NCBI GenBank assembly: GCA_018001225.1
Contig: JAGNIJ010000007.1
Coordinates: forward strand, 1-64,000
Direction: 5' to 3'
DNA from: Kiritimatiellia bacterium
GTDB taxonomy: Bacteria; Verrucomicrobiota; Kiritimatiellia; CAIQIC01; JAGNIJ01
DNA: 64,000 nt
Position numbers and translations under genes: made by a program. Below the pieces are notes generated by a model. That model made no database searches. It was given only the letters and a program-made list of their open reading frames with translations, and was not told where the DNA came from. Positions 53,067-62,415 of this stretch are shown here, piece after piece; positions within the stretch are counted from its first letter, which is position 1, and the number at the start of each line of letters is the position of its first letter.

Positions 53067-53360
53067 ATGTACGTTACGCTGGTCCACGTGAGCGTGAAAA
53101 AAGAGGCCGTGCCGGCCTTCATCCTGGCCTGCCGGGCCAACCACGAAGCCTCGACCCGCGAGCCGGGAAACCGTCGATTCGACGTCCTGCAACTGCAGGA
53201 AGACCCGACCCGCTTCGTCCTCTACGAGGCGTACGCGTCCCGGGAGGATGCCGCCGCCCACAAGAACACGCCGCACTATGCCGCGTGGCGCGACGCCGTG
53301 GCGGGCTGGATGGCCGAGCCCCGCAAGGGCGTCGTGTACGACGGCCTCTTCCCGGCCTGA
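53067..53360 (+). CDS. Antibiotic biosynthesis monooxygenase (ABM/LsrG-like) domain protein
   Basis: 97 residues with a ferredoxin-like fold: MYVTLVHVSVKKEAVPAFIL, RRFDVLQLQEDPTRFVLYEA, and HKNTPHYAAWRDAV in the last helix. The pattern is that of small ABM proteins such as YgiN and LsrG. ATG 53067 is chosen because GGAGGG lies 4-5 nt upstream; an in-frame ATG at 53055 has none. It ends 1 nt before glycerate kinase, so the two probably share a message. The substrate is unknown; such proteins often act on quinones or signalling molecules. Confidence 0.85.
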   Translation: MYVTLVHVSVKKEAVPAFILACRANHEASTREPGNRRFDVLQLQEDPTRFVLYEAYASREDAAAHKNTPHYAAWRDAVAGWMAEPRKGVVYDGLFPA

Positions 53361-53361
53361 C

Positions 53362-54480
53362 ATGAAGGTGGTCGTCGCGCCGGATTCGTTCAAGGGCAGC
53401 CTGTCCGCGGCCCGCGCGGGCGGGATCGTCCGCGCGGCTCTCCGGGCCGCCCGGCCCGGTCTCGACGTGGTCGTCTGCCCGATGGCCGATGGCGGCGAGG
53501 GCACGGCGGAGGCCCTGATGGCCGCGCGCGGCGGAACGTGGATCGCGTGCCGGGTCGCTGGGCCGCTGCCGGATCAACGGGTCGAGGCCGGCTATGCGTG
53601 GATGGAAAGCGCGCGCGAGGCGGTGGTCGAGATGGCCGCGGCCAGCGGCCTGACCCTGGTCCCGCCCGGCGAACAGGATCCCTTGAAGACGACGACCTAT
53701 GGAACGGGCGAGCTGATGGCCGCCGCGTTCGGCCGGGGCGCCCGCCGGCTCCTGCTCGCCGTGGGCGGCAGCGCGACGGTGGACGGCGGGGTCGGCGCGG
53801 TGACGGCGCTCGGCTGGCAATTCCTGGACGACCGCGGGAAGCCGGTCGGCCCCGGCGGCGGGGAGTTGGAGCGTATCCGGACGATCCATCCGCCCGCCGC
53901 CTGGTTGCCGCCGCCGGTGGATGTGCTCTGCGACGTCACGAATCCCCTGCTTGGGCCGGAAGGCGCCGCGCGTGTTTTCGGCCCGCAGAAAGGCGCCACG
54001 CCGGGGATGGTGGAACAGCTCGAGGCGGGCTTGGCGAATCTGGCCCGGCGGGGGAGGGAGCAGGTCGGCGTGGAGATTTCGACGCGGCCGGGCGGCGGCG
54101 CGGCCGGCGGCCTGGCCGCGGGTGCGGCGGCGTTTCTGGGCGCGCGCCTCGTGTCCGGCACGCGGGCCGTGATCGAGGCCACGGGGCTGGCGGAGGCGCT
54201 CGCCGGGGCGGACTGGGTGATCACGGGGGAGGGGCGGCTGGACGAGACCTCGCTTCGCGGCAAGGTGGTGTCGGGCGTGATCGAGGTCGCGCGCCGGGCC
54301 GGCGCGCGCGTGGCCGTGCTGGCCGGGCGGGTCGGCCTGTCGCCGGAAGCCTGTCGCGGCGCGAGGATCGAACGGGTCGAGTCCTGCGCGCCGGCGGAGA
54401 TGCTCACGCCCGAGGCCCTGGCGCGGGCGGAGGAGTTGTTGCGCACAGCCGCCGGGAGGTTGGCCGGGCAACTGGACTAA
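53362..54480 (+). CDS. Glycerate kinase (GK-II/GarK family)
   Basis: 372 residues. The start MKVVVAPDSFKGSLSA and CPMADGGEGT are diagnostic of the GarK/GlxK family. GTGELMAAAF, LAVGGSATVDGGVG, DVTNPLLGPEGAA and ITGEGRLDETSLRGKV follow in the usual order. It phosphorylates glycerate to 2-phosphoglycerate, linking it to glycolysis. The ATG is 1 nt after the ABM gene stop. It overlaps the opposite PLD-like gene by 4 nt at its end. Confidence 0.94.
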   Translation: MKVVVAPDSFKGSLSAARAGGIVRAALRAARPGLDVVVCPMADGGEGTAEALMAARGGTWIACRVAGPLPDQRVEAGYAWMESAREAVVEMAAASGLTLVPPGEQDPLKTTTYGTGELMAAAFGRGARRLLLAVGGSATVDGGVGAVTALGWQFLDDRGKPVGPGGGELERIRTIHPPAAWLPPPVDVLCDVTNPLLGPEGAARVFGPQKGATPGMVEQLEAGLANLARRGREQVGVEISTRPGGGAAGGLAAGAAAFLGARLVSGTRAVIEATGLAEALAGADWVITGEGRLDETSLRGKVVSGVIEVARRAGARVAVLAGRVGLSPEACRGARIERVESCAPAEMLTPEALARAEELLRTAAGRLAGQLD

Positions 54481-55526
54481 TTGTTGGCCTCCTCGGATGC
54501 GGCCCCGGCGGGAGCGGGCACGGGCGCGCCCCGGCGGTCGGGGTGCTCGAAGTAGGCCGCGAAGAAGTCCGCGATCGCCGGGTCCTCGATCACCACGCAG
54601 GCTTCGTTGCGCCGCTCCAGCGCGTCGTATCCCCAGTTGGCGGAGCCGATGACGACGCGGTCGTCGGCCAGCACGACCTTGGCGTGCGTGGTGATGCGCT
54701 CCGGGTCGTCGTAGACGGCCACGCCCGCGGCGGCGAGGTAGTCCCGGGTCGGCGCGTTGACCTCGTTCAGCGTGGTGTTGTAGTCGCTCAAGTCGAGGAT
54801 GACGGCCGTGTCCACGCCGCGGGCGTGGGCCGCGGCCAGCGCTTCGACCAACTGGTTGACCTTGCTGCCCTCGTACTTCGGATCGTACTTGACGCCGTAC
54901 ATGATGACCCGGATCCGCCGGGCGGCATCGTTGAACAGGGAAAGCACGGCGGGGAAATACTGGCGGTTCACGAGGGTGCGCACCGGGCCTGATTCGACGG
55001 CGGGCAGCTCCGGCTCCGCGAAGCTGTCCTCCCGCAGGGCGGCGATGTAGCGCGTGAAATAATCCGCGAGGACGGGGTCGTCGAGCAGGACGTTGGTCTC
55101 GTTGTTGTTGCCCATCGAGTTGCCGGTCCAGTTCGTGGAGCCGAGCAGGACCTTGCGGCCGTCCACGACGATCAGCTTGGCGTGCAGCATCTTGCGGGGC
55201 GTGTCGAGCCGGACCTCGGCGCCCAGGTCTTCCAGGCGCTGTCGCCCCTCGGCGTTGAAGTCGATGCGGTCCTCCAGAAGGCCGCGCACGCGCACGCCGC
55301 GCTCCACCGCGCGGGCCAGCTCGGCCTCGATGCGGCGCACCGCCGCGTCGTCGTGGTGCTCCAGCTGGAGGAACTCGATCGTGTTCGTCGCCCCGGCGAT
55401 CAGGGCGAGCACCGCGGGCAGGTACTCGCGGTTGACGACCGGCGTGACCGCGGGCGCCGCGCCGGCCCGGAGGGCGAGCGCGAGCAGGAGCGACAGGAGC
55501 AGCGGGGCCGGGCCTCGGGGTTTCAC
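54477..55526 (-). CDS. Exported phospholipase D-like protein
   Basis: 349 residues from GTG 55526 with a signal peptide. Two HKD motifs are complete: LHAKLIVVDGRKVLLGSTNW and THAKVVLADDRVVIGSANW. That gives the two-lobed active site of a PLD-superfamily phosphodiesterase. Each half begins with a similar VNREYLPAVL / VNRQYFPAVL strand, showing an internal duplication. Substrates could be phospholipid or nucleic acid; the protein is exported, and I cannot choose. It begins 7 nt after the sigma factor gene, so it may be co-transcribed with it. Confidence 0.88.
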   Translation of the reverse strand: MKPRGPAPLLLSLLLALALRAGAAPAVTPVVNREYLPAVLALIAGATNTIEFLQLEHHDDAAVRRIEAELARAVERGVRVRGLLEDRIDFNAEGRQRLEDLGAEVRLDTPRKMLHAKLIVVDGRKVLLGSTNWTGNSMGNNNETNVLLDDPVLADYFTRYIAALREDSFAEPELPAVESGPVRTLVNRQYFPAVLSLFNDAARRIRVIMYGVKYDPKYEGSKVNQLVEALAAAHARGVDTAVILDLSDYNTTLNEVNAPTRDYLAAAGVAVYDDPERITTHAKVVLADDRVVIGSANWGYDALERRNEACVVIEDPAIADFFAAYFEHPDRRGAPVPAPAGAASEEANN

Positions 55527-55533
55527 GCGGGCC

Positions 55534-56601
55534 TCACATCCGGGGGTTCGCGACGCCGCGCCGGAGCATCTGGCGCAGCTTGCGCAGGGCGTCGTCCTGG
55601 ATCTGCTTGATGCGGGCGCGCGTGAGGTTGAGCATGGCGCCGGTCTCCTCGAGCGTGCGGCCCTCGATGAACCGCAGGCGCATGATCAGCTTCGAGCGCG
55701 CGGGCAGCCGCTCGACGGCCGTCCAGATCTCCGAGCGCTGCGCCGCGTGGGAGGCCTCCTCGGCCTCGCTGTCCTCCACGATGTCGTAGAGGTTGGATTC
55801 GTTGTCCGCGAACATCGCGTCCAGCGAGACCGGCGGGCCGGGCTGGTGCTCGAGCTGGCGGACGTACGGGCGGATCTTCGCCACCCGCTCCTCCGTCAGG
55901 CCCGTCAGGTTCGCCAGCAGGGCGTCGTCCGGCGGTTCGCCGCGGTCCTTGGGCCAGGCGTCGAGGATCTCCTTGAGCGCCAGCATTTCGCGCGAGGGGC
56001 GCATGCCGATGCTGCCGGAGCGCACGTGGTCGCGGAAGTAGTTGCGGAGGCGGTTCTGGACGGCCTTCTGCGCGTAGACGTAGAACGGCGTGCCGCGCGT
56101 GAAGTCGAATTTCCGGATGGCGTTGGACAGGGCCTTCGAGCCCTCCTGCAGGAAATCGCCCAGCCAGACCTGGCCGATCCAGAAATAGGGCTTGATGCAG
56201 CTCACCACGAGGCGGCGGTTGGCGATGAACAGCTCTTCCTCGGCGGCCTCGATCTGCGAAATGAGTTTGCGCGCCTGGACGCCCGCCTGGCGCCACTGGG
56301 CGGAGCTTTTCATGCGCCGGCGGGATAGCTGCCGGATTTGCGTGGCGCACCAGTGGATCTCGGTGAAGAGGGAGAGGGTCTGATCCGGCGTCAGCAGTTC
56401 CACCGTGCCGCGCTCGATGAGAAATCGGCCGACGGCCTGCATGTTCGAGTCCGGGCTGGAATAGGTCCGCTTCTGCCGGACGGGAGCCGGGCAGCCGCCG
56501 GGCTTGCGGAACTCGGGCCGGGAAATGACCTTGAAGGGAAGGCTGGCGGCCAGCGCCTTCAATTCATCCCTGTATTGCCCGCCTGTTTTTATCATGACCA
56601 T
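55534..56601 (-). CDS. RNA polymerase sigma factor, sigma-70 family
   Basis: About 355 residues from ATG 56601; ATG 56595 is an alternative. Region 2 reads IANRRLVVSCIKPYFWIGQV, then DFLQEGSKALSNAIRKFDFT, then YAQKAVQNRLRNYFRDHV. A region 3-like helical part follows. Region 4 is LPARSKLIMRLRFIEGRTLE with TGAMLNLTRARIKQIQDDAL. It lacks sigma region 1.1 and the usual housekeeping spacing, so it is an alternative sigma factor, perhaps of the group 2/3 kind found in PVC bacteria. No anti-sigma gene is next to it; an exported PLD-like protein follows at once. Confidence 0.88.
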   Translation of the reverse strand: MVMIKTGGQYRDELKALAASLPFKVISRPEFRKPGGCPAPVRQKRTYSSPDSNMQAVGRFLIERGTVELLTPDQTLSLFTEIHWCATQIRQLSRRRMKSSAQWRQAGVQARKLISQIEAAEEELFIANRRLVVSCIKPYFWIGQVWLGDFLQEGSKALSNAIRKFDFTRGTPFYVYAQKAVQNRLRNYFRDHVRSGSIGMRPSREMLALKEILDAWPKDRGEPPDDALLANLTGLTEERVAKIRPYVRQLEHQPGPPVSLDAMFADNESNLYDIVEDSEAEEASHAAQRSEIWTAVERLPARSKLIMRLRFIEGRTLEETGAMLNLTRARIKQIQDDALRKLRQMLRRGVANPRM

Positions 56602-56672
56602 GATGGCGCCCGGTACACACCCCTCCCTATCCGCACCTGAAGCATAAAATGTGCCTGCCCTCCGCCACTCTG

Positions 56673-58577
56673 TCAACGGCCGGGTGACTCGATTTCGGCC
56701 AGCCATCCTTCGACGCCGCCGGACAGTATCGGCAGGGCCCCCGTCCGCGACAGGGCCCGCCGCAACAGGCGGAGGGCCGGCGGGATGTGCCGGTGGAACG
56801 ATTCCAGGCCCGGTTGAGCCGACAATCGCCCGTACGCGCCCAGGGCCTGGACCAGTCGCTCGACGGCGGCCGGCCAGAAAAGTTCGATGGCGGCCGGGTC
56901 CGCGGGCCGTTCCGCGGCATAGCCGGCCAGCAGGCGAAGCTGCAGCGGCTCCGGCAGTTCCACGTAGGGATCGCAGAGCAGCGAGGCCAGATCGTAGGCC
57001 GCGGGGCCGTACCGCATGCCCTGGAAGTCAATGAAGACCGGCTCTCCGCGCTTCCACAGGATATTGCTCGATTGCAGGTCCCGGTGCAGCAGCACCCGGG
57101 GCGCCGCGTCCAGCCGCGCGGCGACGCCGGCCAGCTCGCGGCGGATGGCGCGGATCTTTCCGGGCCACGCCCGGTTGTCTTTTTTGAGGAAATGAGTGAC
57201 GAACAGCTCGCGCTCCCAGCGATACAGCGCCGGCGAGAACGGGGGCATCAGGCGAAGACGGCCCTTGCGCGCGGCGCCTGTCCCCGCGTCGTGCAGCCGC
57301 GCGACCTGTTTCAGCACCTTCCGGTACAGGTGCTCGACTCGCCGCCCTCGGTCTTCCGAGACGAGACGCTGGAGGCAGGCGTCCCCGGCATCCTCCAGCA
57401 GGGCCAGGTTGGATTCCGGCCGGTCCAGGAGAACGGCAGGAACACGGAATCCGATGCCGGCGAGGAATCGGGCATGGGGAACGTGCAATGTGTTTTCCGT
57501 GCGAGCCGGGTCGTACCGCATCAGGATGACGCTTCCCCGCCCGCGGCGAAGCCGCGTAAACGCGCGGGCCGAACCCCGCGGCCCGAAGGGAAACGCCGTG
57601 ATTTCGTCCGGCGGCCAGCCGTGTTCGCGCGCGGCCCGCTGCTCGGCCGGGTCAAGGACCCGGTCCCCGCGCCCGGCGAGGCCGGTGACGGGCTCGTTGA
57701 CGACCGCCTCGCGTCCGATCACGGCGTCGCAAACGCGCGCGCGAGGGCCCAGCCGCGCGCCTTCCCAGACCACGGAGTTTTCGATCCGGCACCCTGGCGC
57801 CCGTTGCACGTTCGGACCGATCGCGGCAAAGCCCCGGGTATCGGCCGGGCCGGGCCGGCCGGCACGCCGCCCGCGCTTCAGGATTTCCGCGTGGGCTTCC
57901 AGGTACTGGCGCGGCGTGCCGAGGTCGGCCCAGAAACAGTCCGGGACGCACACGCCCGCGATGCGCTCGCCGCGTTTCATCGCGCGCTCGTAGGCGGGCA
58001 CGATGCCGGCGAAGCCCTCTTCCGGCAGGAAGTCCAGGATGCGCGGCGAAAGGAGGTGCAGCCCGCAGAAGGTGAAGGTTCCGCCCGCGCCGGGAACCGG
58101 CGCGCGGAACGACGTGACCAGGCCGTTCTCCATGCTCACCGTCCGCGGGCCGAGCTCGGGATGGAGCCACAGGGCGGCGAGCGGGCGGACGCGGGCGAAG
58201 GCGCGGAGCAGCGGGGCCGGCTTGAGGTCCGCGGCGACGTCGGCGTTGATCAGCCAGAAAGGCCGGTCATCCAGGAACCAGGCCGCGCGCCGCAGGGCCC
58301 CGCCGGTGCCGAGGATCTCCGGCTCGAAGGAGAAATTCACGCGCAGCCCCGCCACCGGGCGGCCGGCGGCCCACCGGATCAGTTCGCCGGGCCGGTGATG
58401 CGTATTGACCAGCACGTCGCGCACGCCCCAGTCGCGGAGCAGGAGCAGGACATGCTCGAGGAGCGGCCGGCCCCACAGCGGCATCATGGGCTTGGGCAGG
58501 TCGCGGCTCAAGGGGAGCATCCGCGTGCCGAATCCGGCGGCGAGCACGAAGGCCTTGTTCGGGAGCGCCGTGCGCAT
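56673..58577 (-). CDS. MurU-AmgK-like fusion: sugar-1-phosphate nucleotidyltransferase plus amino-sugar kinase
   Basis: 634 residues with two enzyme domains. Residues 1-240 form a nucleotidyltransferase (FVLAAGFGTRMLPLSRDLPK, INADVAAD, FWADLGTPRQYLEAH). A short left-handed-helix-like stretch (IENSVVWEGARLGPRARV) follows. Residues about 310-634 are an aminoglycoside-phosphotransferase-like kinase with LLHRDLQSSNILW and VFIDFQGMRYGPAAYDLASL. In Pseudomonas, separate AmgK and MurU phosphorylate recovered N-acetylmuramate and load it with UDP; here both steps appear fused. Substrate assignment is inferred from this domain pairing. Confidence 0.85.
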   Translation of the reverse strand: MRTALPNKAFVLAAGFGTRMLPLSRDLPKPMMPLWGRPLLEHVLLLLRDWGVRDVLVNTHHRPGELIRWAAGRPVAGLRVNFSFEPEILGTGGALRRAAWFLDDRPFWLINADVAADLKPAPLLRAFARVRPLAALWLHPELGPRTVSMENGLVTSFRAPVPGAGGTFTFCGLHLLSPRILDFLPEEGFAGIVPAYERAMKRGERIAGVCVPDCFWADLGTPRQYLEAHAEILKRGRRAGRPGPADTRGFAAIGPNVQRAPGCRIENSVVWEGARLGPRARVCDAVIGREAVVNEPVTGLAGRGDRVLDPAEQRAAREHGWPPDEITAFPFGPRGSARAFTRLRRGRGSVILMRYDPARTENTLHVPHARFLAGIGFRVPAVLLDRPESNLALLEDAGDACLQRLVSEDRGRRVEHLYRKVLKQVARLHDAGTGAARKGRLRLMPPFSPALYRWERELFVTHFLKKDNRAWPGKIRAIRRELAGVAARLDAAPRVLLHRDLQSSNILWKRGEPVFIDFQGMRYGPAAYDLASLLCDPYVELPEPLQLRLLAGYAAERPADPAAIELFWPAAVERLVQALGAYGRLSAQPGLESFHRHIPPALRLLRRALSRTGALPILSGGVEGWLAEIESPGR

Positions 58578-58584
58578 GCGGGAA

Positions 58585-58613
58585 AATGTAGAGCATTTCC
58601 CGCGCAAAGCCAA
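58585..58613 (-). promoter_or_regulatory. Putative promoter of the MurU-AmgK-like fusion
   Basis: TTGGCT (58613-58608), a 17-nt spacer and TACATT (58590-58585) on the minus strand. It is only 7 nt from the ATG at 58577, which predicts a leaderless message. Confidence 0.45.
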
Positions 58614-58622
58614 CGCCGCGCC

Positions 58623-58912
58623 GGGGCGGACGCCAGGACTGATTCATAAAGGATCGCAACCCGTTCCAACCATGGAAGAACAAGGCCCGCGCACACCAGG
58701 GCCTGCGCCGGCCTCGAGGGCGAGGCCGCGCTACACGGACGCCGAGGATGCGGCACTCGGCGTAGCCCGCGACCGCCCCCGGTCGCGGAGCCGGTTGGCC
58801 CCGCGGATTCCGGCCCCCCACGTTTCGCAAGGTGAGTCCCATCGAGAAAAATCGCATTCCCTTCACGGATCGAGGCTTCACCATTCTCATGAATCAGTCC
58901 GGGGCGGACGCC
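58623..58912. mobile_element. MITE-like element with terminal inverted repeats and flanking direct repeats
   Basis: ggactgattcat (58636-58647) is matched by its exact inverse atgaatcagtcc (58889-58900). Outside these, ggggcggacgcc is directly repeated (58623-58634 and 58901-58912), like a target-site duplication. The first part contains the family B palindrome ggcctcgagggcgaggcc (58710-58727) and runs to ggtcgcgg (58788). That part recurs at 62416-62526. No transposase is encoded. It fills most of the 410-bp gap between the MurU-AmgK fusion and purM; I see no gene in the gap. Confidence 0.6.
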
Positions 58913-58987
58913 GATCCCGATCTTTCGGGCTTGACCGGCGCGGCCCCGGCTGGAAGCGTAGGGCGCGACAGGCGCAGGAGGACCGTC

Positions 58988-60028
58988 ATGGGCAAGACCG
59001 GCAAAAAGGGCGCGGCCTACGCGCGGGCGGGCGTGGACATCGACGCCAAGATGAACGCGCTGCGCGCGGTGCGGGCGGACATCCGCGGCACGTTCACGCG
59101 CGGCGTGGCCGGGGATATCGGCCATTTCGGCGGGCTGTTCCGCGCGCCGGGCCGCGACCGCCTGCTCGTCGCCAGCACCGACGGCGTGGGCACGAAGCTC
59201 AAGGTCGCCTGCCTCGCCGGCCGCCACGACACCGTGGGCGAGGACCTGGTCAACCACTGCGTAAACGACATCCTCGTGCAGGGCGCGGAGCCGCTCTTCT
59301 TCCTCGACTATGTCGGCATGTCCCGGATGAACCCGGTCGTGTTCCGGCAGGTGGTGCGCGGTCTCTGCCGCGCCTGCCGCCGCAACGGCTGCGCGCTGAT
59401 CGGGGGCGAGACCGCCGAGCTGCCGAACCTGTACCCGGACGGCGAGTACGACCTGGTCGGCACCATCGTCGGGTCCGTGCCGCGGCGGGAATTGATCACC
59501 GGCGCCGGGATCCGGCCGGGCGACGTGCTGATCGGCCTGCCGTCCAGCGGCCTGCACACGAACGGCTACTCCCTCGCGCGCCGCGTGATCCTCGAGGAGG
59601 CCGGGCTGAAGCTGCGCGACCGGCTGCCCGGCACGCGCGGCACCGTCGAGCGGGCGTTGCTGGCGGTGCACCGAAGCTACCTCCAGCCCGTCCGCGCGCT
59701 GAAGCGCGTCGTGCCGATCCGCGGGATGGCCCACATCACCGGCGGCGGATTCCCCGACAATATCGCCCGCATCCTTCCGCCGGACGTTCGCGCGGTGGTG
59801 GACCGCGCCCTGTGGCGCCCGCCCGCGCTGTTCCGGTTCATCCAGGAGGCCGGCCGCGTGGACCGCGACGAGATGTACCGGGTCTTCAACATGGGCGTGG
59901 GCCTGGTGATCTTCGTGCGCGAGGGCCGGGCCGTCGAGGCCGTGGAAGTCCTGCGCGCGGCGGGCGAGCGGGCCGTCGCGATCGGGCAGGTGGAGAAGGG
60001 GCGGGGCGAAGTCGTGCTGGCGGATTGA
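58988..60028 (+). CDS. purM: Phosphoribosylformylglycinamidine cyclo-ligase (AIR synthetase)
   Basis: 346 residues. YARAGVDIDAKMNAL, ASTDGVGTKLKVA, VNHCVNDILVQGAEPLFFLD, LIGGETAELPNLY and HITGGGFPDNIARIL are the family blocks in order. It closes the imidazole ring of AIR in purine synthesis. ATG 58988 is chosen because AGGAGGA lies 6-8 nt upstream and the start is unrelated to the repeat before it; the longer frame from 58832 would translate through the MITE-like end. purH follows 123 nt downstream, forming a purine pair. Confidence 0.95.
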   Translation: MGKTGKKGAAYARAGVDIDAKMNALRAVRADIRGTFTRGVAGDIGHFGGLFRAPGRDRLLVASTDGVGTKLKVACLAGRHDTVGEDLVNHCVNDILVQGAEPLFFLDYVGMSRMNPVVFRQVVRGLCRACRRNGCALIGGETAELPNLYPDGEYDLVGTIVGSVPRRELITGAGIRPGDVLIGLPSSGLHTNGYSLARRVILEEAGLKLRDRLPGTRGTVERALLAVHRSYLQPVRALKRVVPIRGMAHITGGGFPDNIARILPPDVRAVVDRALWRPPALFRFIQEAGRVDRDEMYRVFNMGVGLVIFVREGRAVEAVEVLRAAGERAVAIGQVEKGRGEVVLAD

Positions 60029-60109
60029 GCGATTCCGGCGGACCCCGGCGGGCTGGTCCCGCCGGTGAAGAGGGTTGCGGGAACGGGTGGCGTAGCGTCA
60101 GAACTGCCG

Positions 60110-60134
60110 CCCCTGCCGCGCAAGGCGGCAGGGG
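60110..60134 (+). promoter_or_regulatory. Strong hairpin just before purH
   Basis: CCCCTGCCGC-gcaag-GCGGCAGGGG is a perfect 10-bp stem ending about 5 nt before the GGGAG ribosome site of purH. In the purM-purH message it could act as a weak terminator or limit purH translation. Confidence 0.45.
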
Positions 60135-60151
60135 GCGCAGGGAGATCGGTT

Positions 60152-61780
60152 ATGAAAATCCAACGGGCGCTGATCAGCGTGTCGGACAAGACGGGCGTCG
60201 CGGAGTTCGCGCGCGCGCTGGCGGGGATGGGCGTGGAGATCCTCTCCACCGGCGGCACGGCGAAAAGCCTGCGCGAGGCCGGCGTGCCGGTGCGCGAGGT
60301 GTCGGACTTCACGGGGTTCCCCGAGATGCTCGACGGCCGCGTGAAGACCCTGCACCCGAAAATCCACGCCGGGCTGCTCTACCTCCGCGGCAAGCCCGAC
60401 CACGAGGAGACCATGACGAAGCACGGGCTCCTGCCGATCGACCTCGTCTGCGTCAACCTCTATCCCTTCGAGGCCACCGTGGCGAGGGACGGGGTGCTGC
60501 TGTCGGAGGCCGTGGAGCAGATCGATATCGGCGGGCCCTCCATGCTGCGCTCCGCCGCCAAGAACCACGCGGCGGTGACGGTGGTGACCGACCCGGCCGA
60601 CTACCCGCGCGTGCTGGAGCAGATGCGGACGCACGGGGGCGGCACGACACCGGACCTGCGCCTGGAGCTGGCGCAGAAAGTCTACGCGCGGACCGCCGCG
60701 TACGACGCGGCCATCGCCGCCTTTCTCGCCGGCCGGCTCGACGCCTCGACGCCGCCTCCGCTGGCGCTCTCGGCGTACGATCCGGTGAAGCTGCGCTACG
60801 GGGAAAACCCCCACCAGGAGGCCCTGTTCTACCGCGAGCCCGACCCGCGGACGGCCTGCATCGCGCGGGCAGAGCTCCTGCACGGCAAGGAGATGTCCTA
60901 CAACAACTTCCTCGACGGCGACGCGGCCCTGGAGTCCGCGCGCGAACTGTGCGGGTCGCCCGCCGCCTCGATCATCAAGCACAGCAATCCCTGCGGGTAC
61001 GCCACCGGCCGGACCCTGGCCGCCGCCCTGGCCGCCGCGTGGGACGGCGACCCGGTCTCCTCCTTCGGCAGCGTCATCGCGGTGACCGTGCCCTTCACGC
61101 TCGAGGCCGCGCAGTTCCTCAAGGGCCGTTTCGTCGAGGCGCTGATCGCGCCGGACTACGAGCCGGACGCGCTCGAGTTCCTGAAAGCCAAGAGCAAGGA
61201 CCTGCGCATCCTGAAGCTCAACCGGCCGCTAACCCCGCCCATGCGCGGCCGCGTGCTGCGCCAGGTCCACGGCGGCCTCCTGGTCCAGGATCGCGACGTG
61301 ATGGAGATGGAGCGATGGGTGATTCCGACCGAGGCGCTGTTCCCGGAGGAGAAGCGGGCCCTGGCGGAGTTCGGTATCCGGGCGTGCAAGCACATCAAGT
61401 CCAACGCCATCGCCATCGTCCGCGAATACGAGCCCGGCCAGTTCGCCCTGCTCGGCATGGGGGCGGGGCAGCCCAACCGGGTGGACGCGCTGCGGAAACT
61501 GGCTGTGGCCAAGGCGCGGGAGAATCTTGCCCTGCTGGCCAAACACGCATCCACCTACGGCCAGGCGCCCAAGGAATTCGAGTGCCGCGTCATGGGCGGG
61601 TGTGTGCTCGTCTCCGACGCCTTTTTCCCGTTCGCGGACAACATCGAGGCCGCGGCCGAGGCCGGTATCCGCTACATCGTCCAGCCCGGCGGCTCAAAAA
61701 AGGACGAGGAAGTCATCGCCGCCTGCGACAAGTTCGGCATCGCCATGGCCGTCACCGGCGTCCGGCACTTCCGGCATTGA
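60152..61780 (+). CDS. purH: Bifunctional AICAR formyltransferase / IMP cyclohydrolase
   Basis: 542 residues. The N-terminal IMP cyclohydrolase domain ([47 protein letters not shown]) is followed by the formyltransferase domain ([61 protein letters not shown]). It carries out the last two steps to IMP. GGGAG lies 8 nt before ATG 60152; the frame from 60065 has no family match. It follows purM after a hairpin-rich gap. Confidence 0.96.
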   Translation: MKIQRALISVSDKTGVAEFARALAGMGVEILSTGGTAKSLREAGVPVREVSDFTGFPEMLDGRVKTLHPKIHAGLLYLRGKPDHEETMTKHGLLPIDLVCVNLYPFEATVARDGVLLSEAVEQIDIGGPSMLRSAAKNHAAVTVVTDPADYPRVLEQMRTHGGGTTPDLRLELAQKVYARTAAYDAAIAAFLAGRLDASTPPPLALSAYDPVKLRYGENPHQEALFYREPDPRTACIARAELLHGKEMSYNNFLDGDAALESARELCGSPAASIIKHSNPCGYATGRTLAAALAAAWDGDPVSSFGSVIAVTVPFTLEAAQFLKGRFVEALIAPDYEPDALEFLKAKSKDLRILKLNRPLTPPMRGRVLRQVHGGLLVQDRDVMEMERWVIPTEALFPEEKRALAEFGIRACKHIKSNAIAIVREYEPGQFALLGMGAGQPNRVDALRKLAVAKARENLALLAKHASTYGQAPKEFECRVMGGCVLVSDAFFPFADNIEAAAEAGIRYIVQPGGSKKDEEVIAACDKFGIAMAVTGVRHFRH

Positions 61781-61784
61781 AAAA

Positions 61785-62345
61785 CTACGGCGCCCGGAGC
61801 GGCCGGAGACGCGGGGGAAGCTTCCGTATTTTATCGCCCCTGGCCTCGTCCAGCAGGTTCCAGTCCACGCGGGACTGGATGGACGGCGGCTCGTATTTTT
61901 CGGTGATGACCGTGCCGTCGGTCGCCAGGACGCGGATGCCGTAGCCGGCGATGTCGTCCTTGACGACGCCGGGATTCGTTCCGTCCGTCCATTCCCGGGC
62001 TTCAAGTTCGACGGGCTCGGTCTCCAGCTTGACCGATTGCCCGAGCGGCAGGCTGACGCTGCGGCGGCCCCAGGTTCCCGGGAATACACGGCCACCGCCC
62101 CCTTCGACCAGGATCAGCCACTCGACATTCAGGTCCGTCGGCGTCGCCGCCGACCAGCTCTTGAGTTCGATTTCGTAGGCAACCTGCTTGTTCACCGACC
62201 GGCTGGTGCCGCGCCACAAATCCTGTTCGTTGCCCTTGAGGGTGTCCAAGGTCTTTTTGGTGGCCGTGATCTCGATGTGGTCCCGGGCGCCGGCCACGGA
62301 CACCAGCAGGCCCAGGATCAACCCGAATAGGATATACCGCTTCAT
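61785..62345 (-). CDS. Exported protein of unknown function
   Basis: 186 residues with a signal peptide ([17 protein letters not shown]). The rest is predicted to be mostly beta strand: [64 protein letters not shown]. An alternation of strands with a conserved K-x-L-D-x-L start recalls small exported Ig-like proteins seen in PVC genomes, but I do not recognise a named family. GGAGG lies about 8 nt before the ATG. It is convergent with purH, 4 nt apart. Confidence 0.72.
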   Translation of the reverse strand: MKRYILFGLILGLLVSVAGARDHIEITATKKTLDTLKGNEQDLWRGTSRSVNKQVAYEIELKSWSAATPTDLNVEWLILVEGGGGRVFPGTWGRRSVSLPLGQSVKLETEPVELEAREWTDGTNPGVVKDDIAGYGIRVLATDGTVITEKYEPPSIQSRVDWNLLDEARGDKIRKLPPRLRPLRAP

Positions 62346-62415
62346 AAGGGTTCCTCCCTCGTTGCATTCATGCTAATCCTCCGGGCCGGTCGCTGTCCAG
62401 TCCTGCCGCGTGCTA

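Noticed and set aside
58832..58987. 52-residue extension of PurM
   Set aside because: It runs through the end of the MITE-like element and lacks a ribosome site, while 58988 has AGGAGGA.
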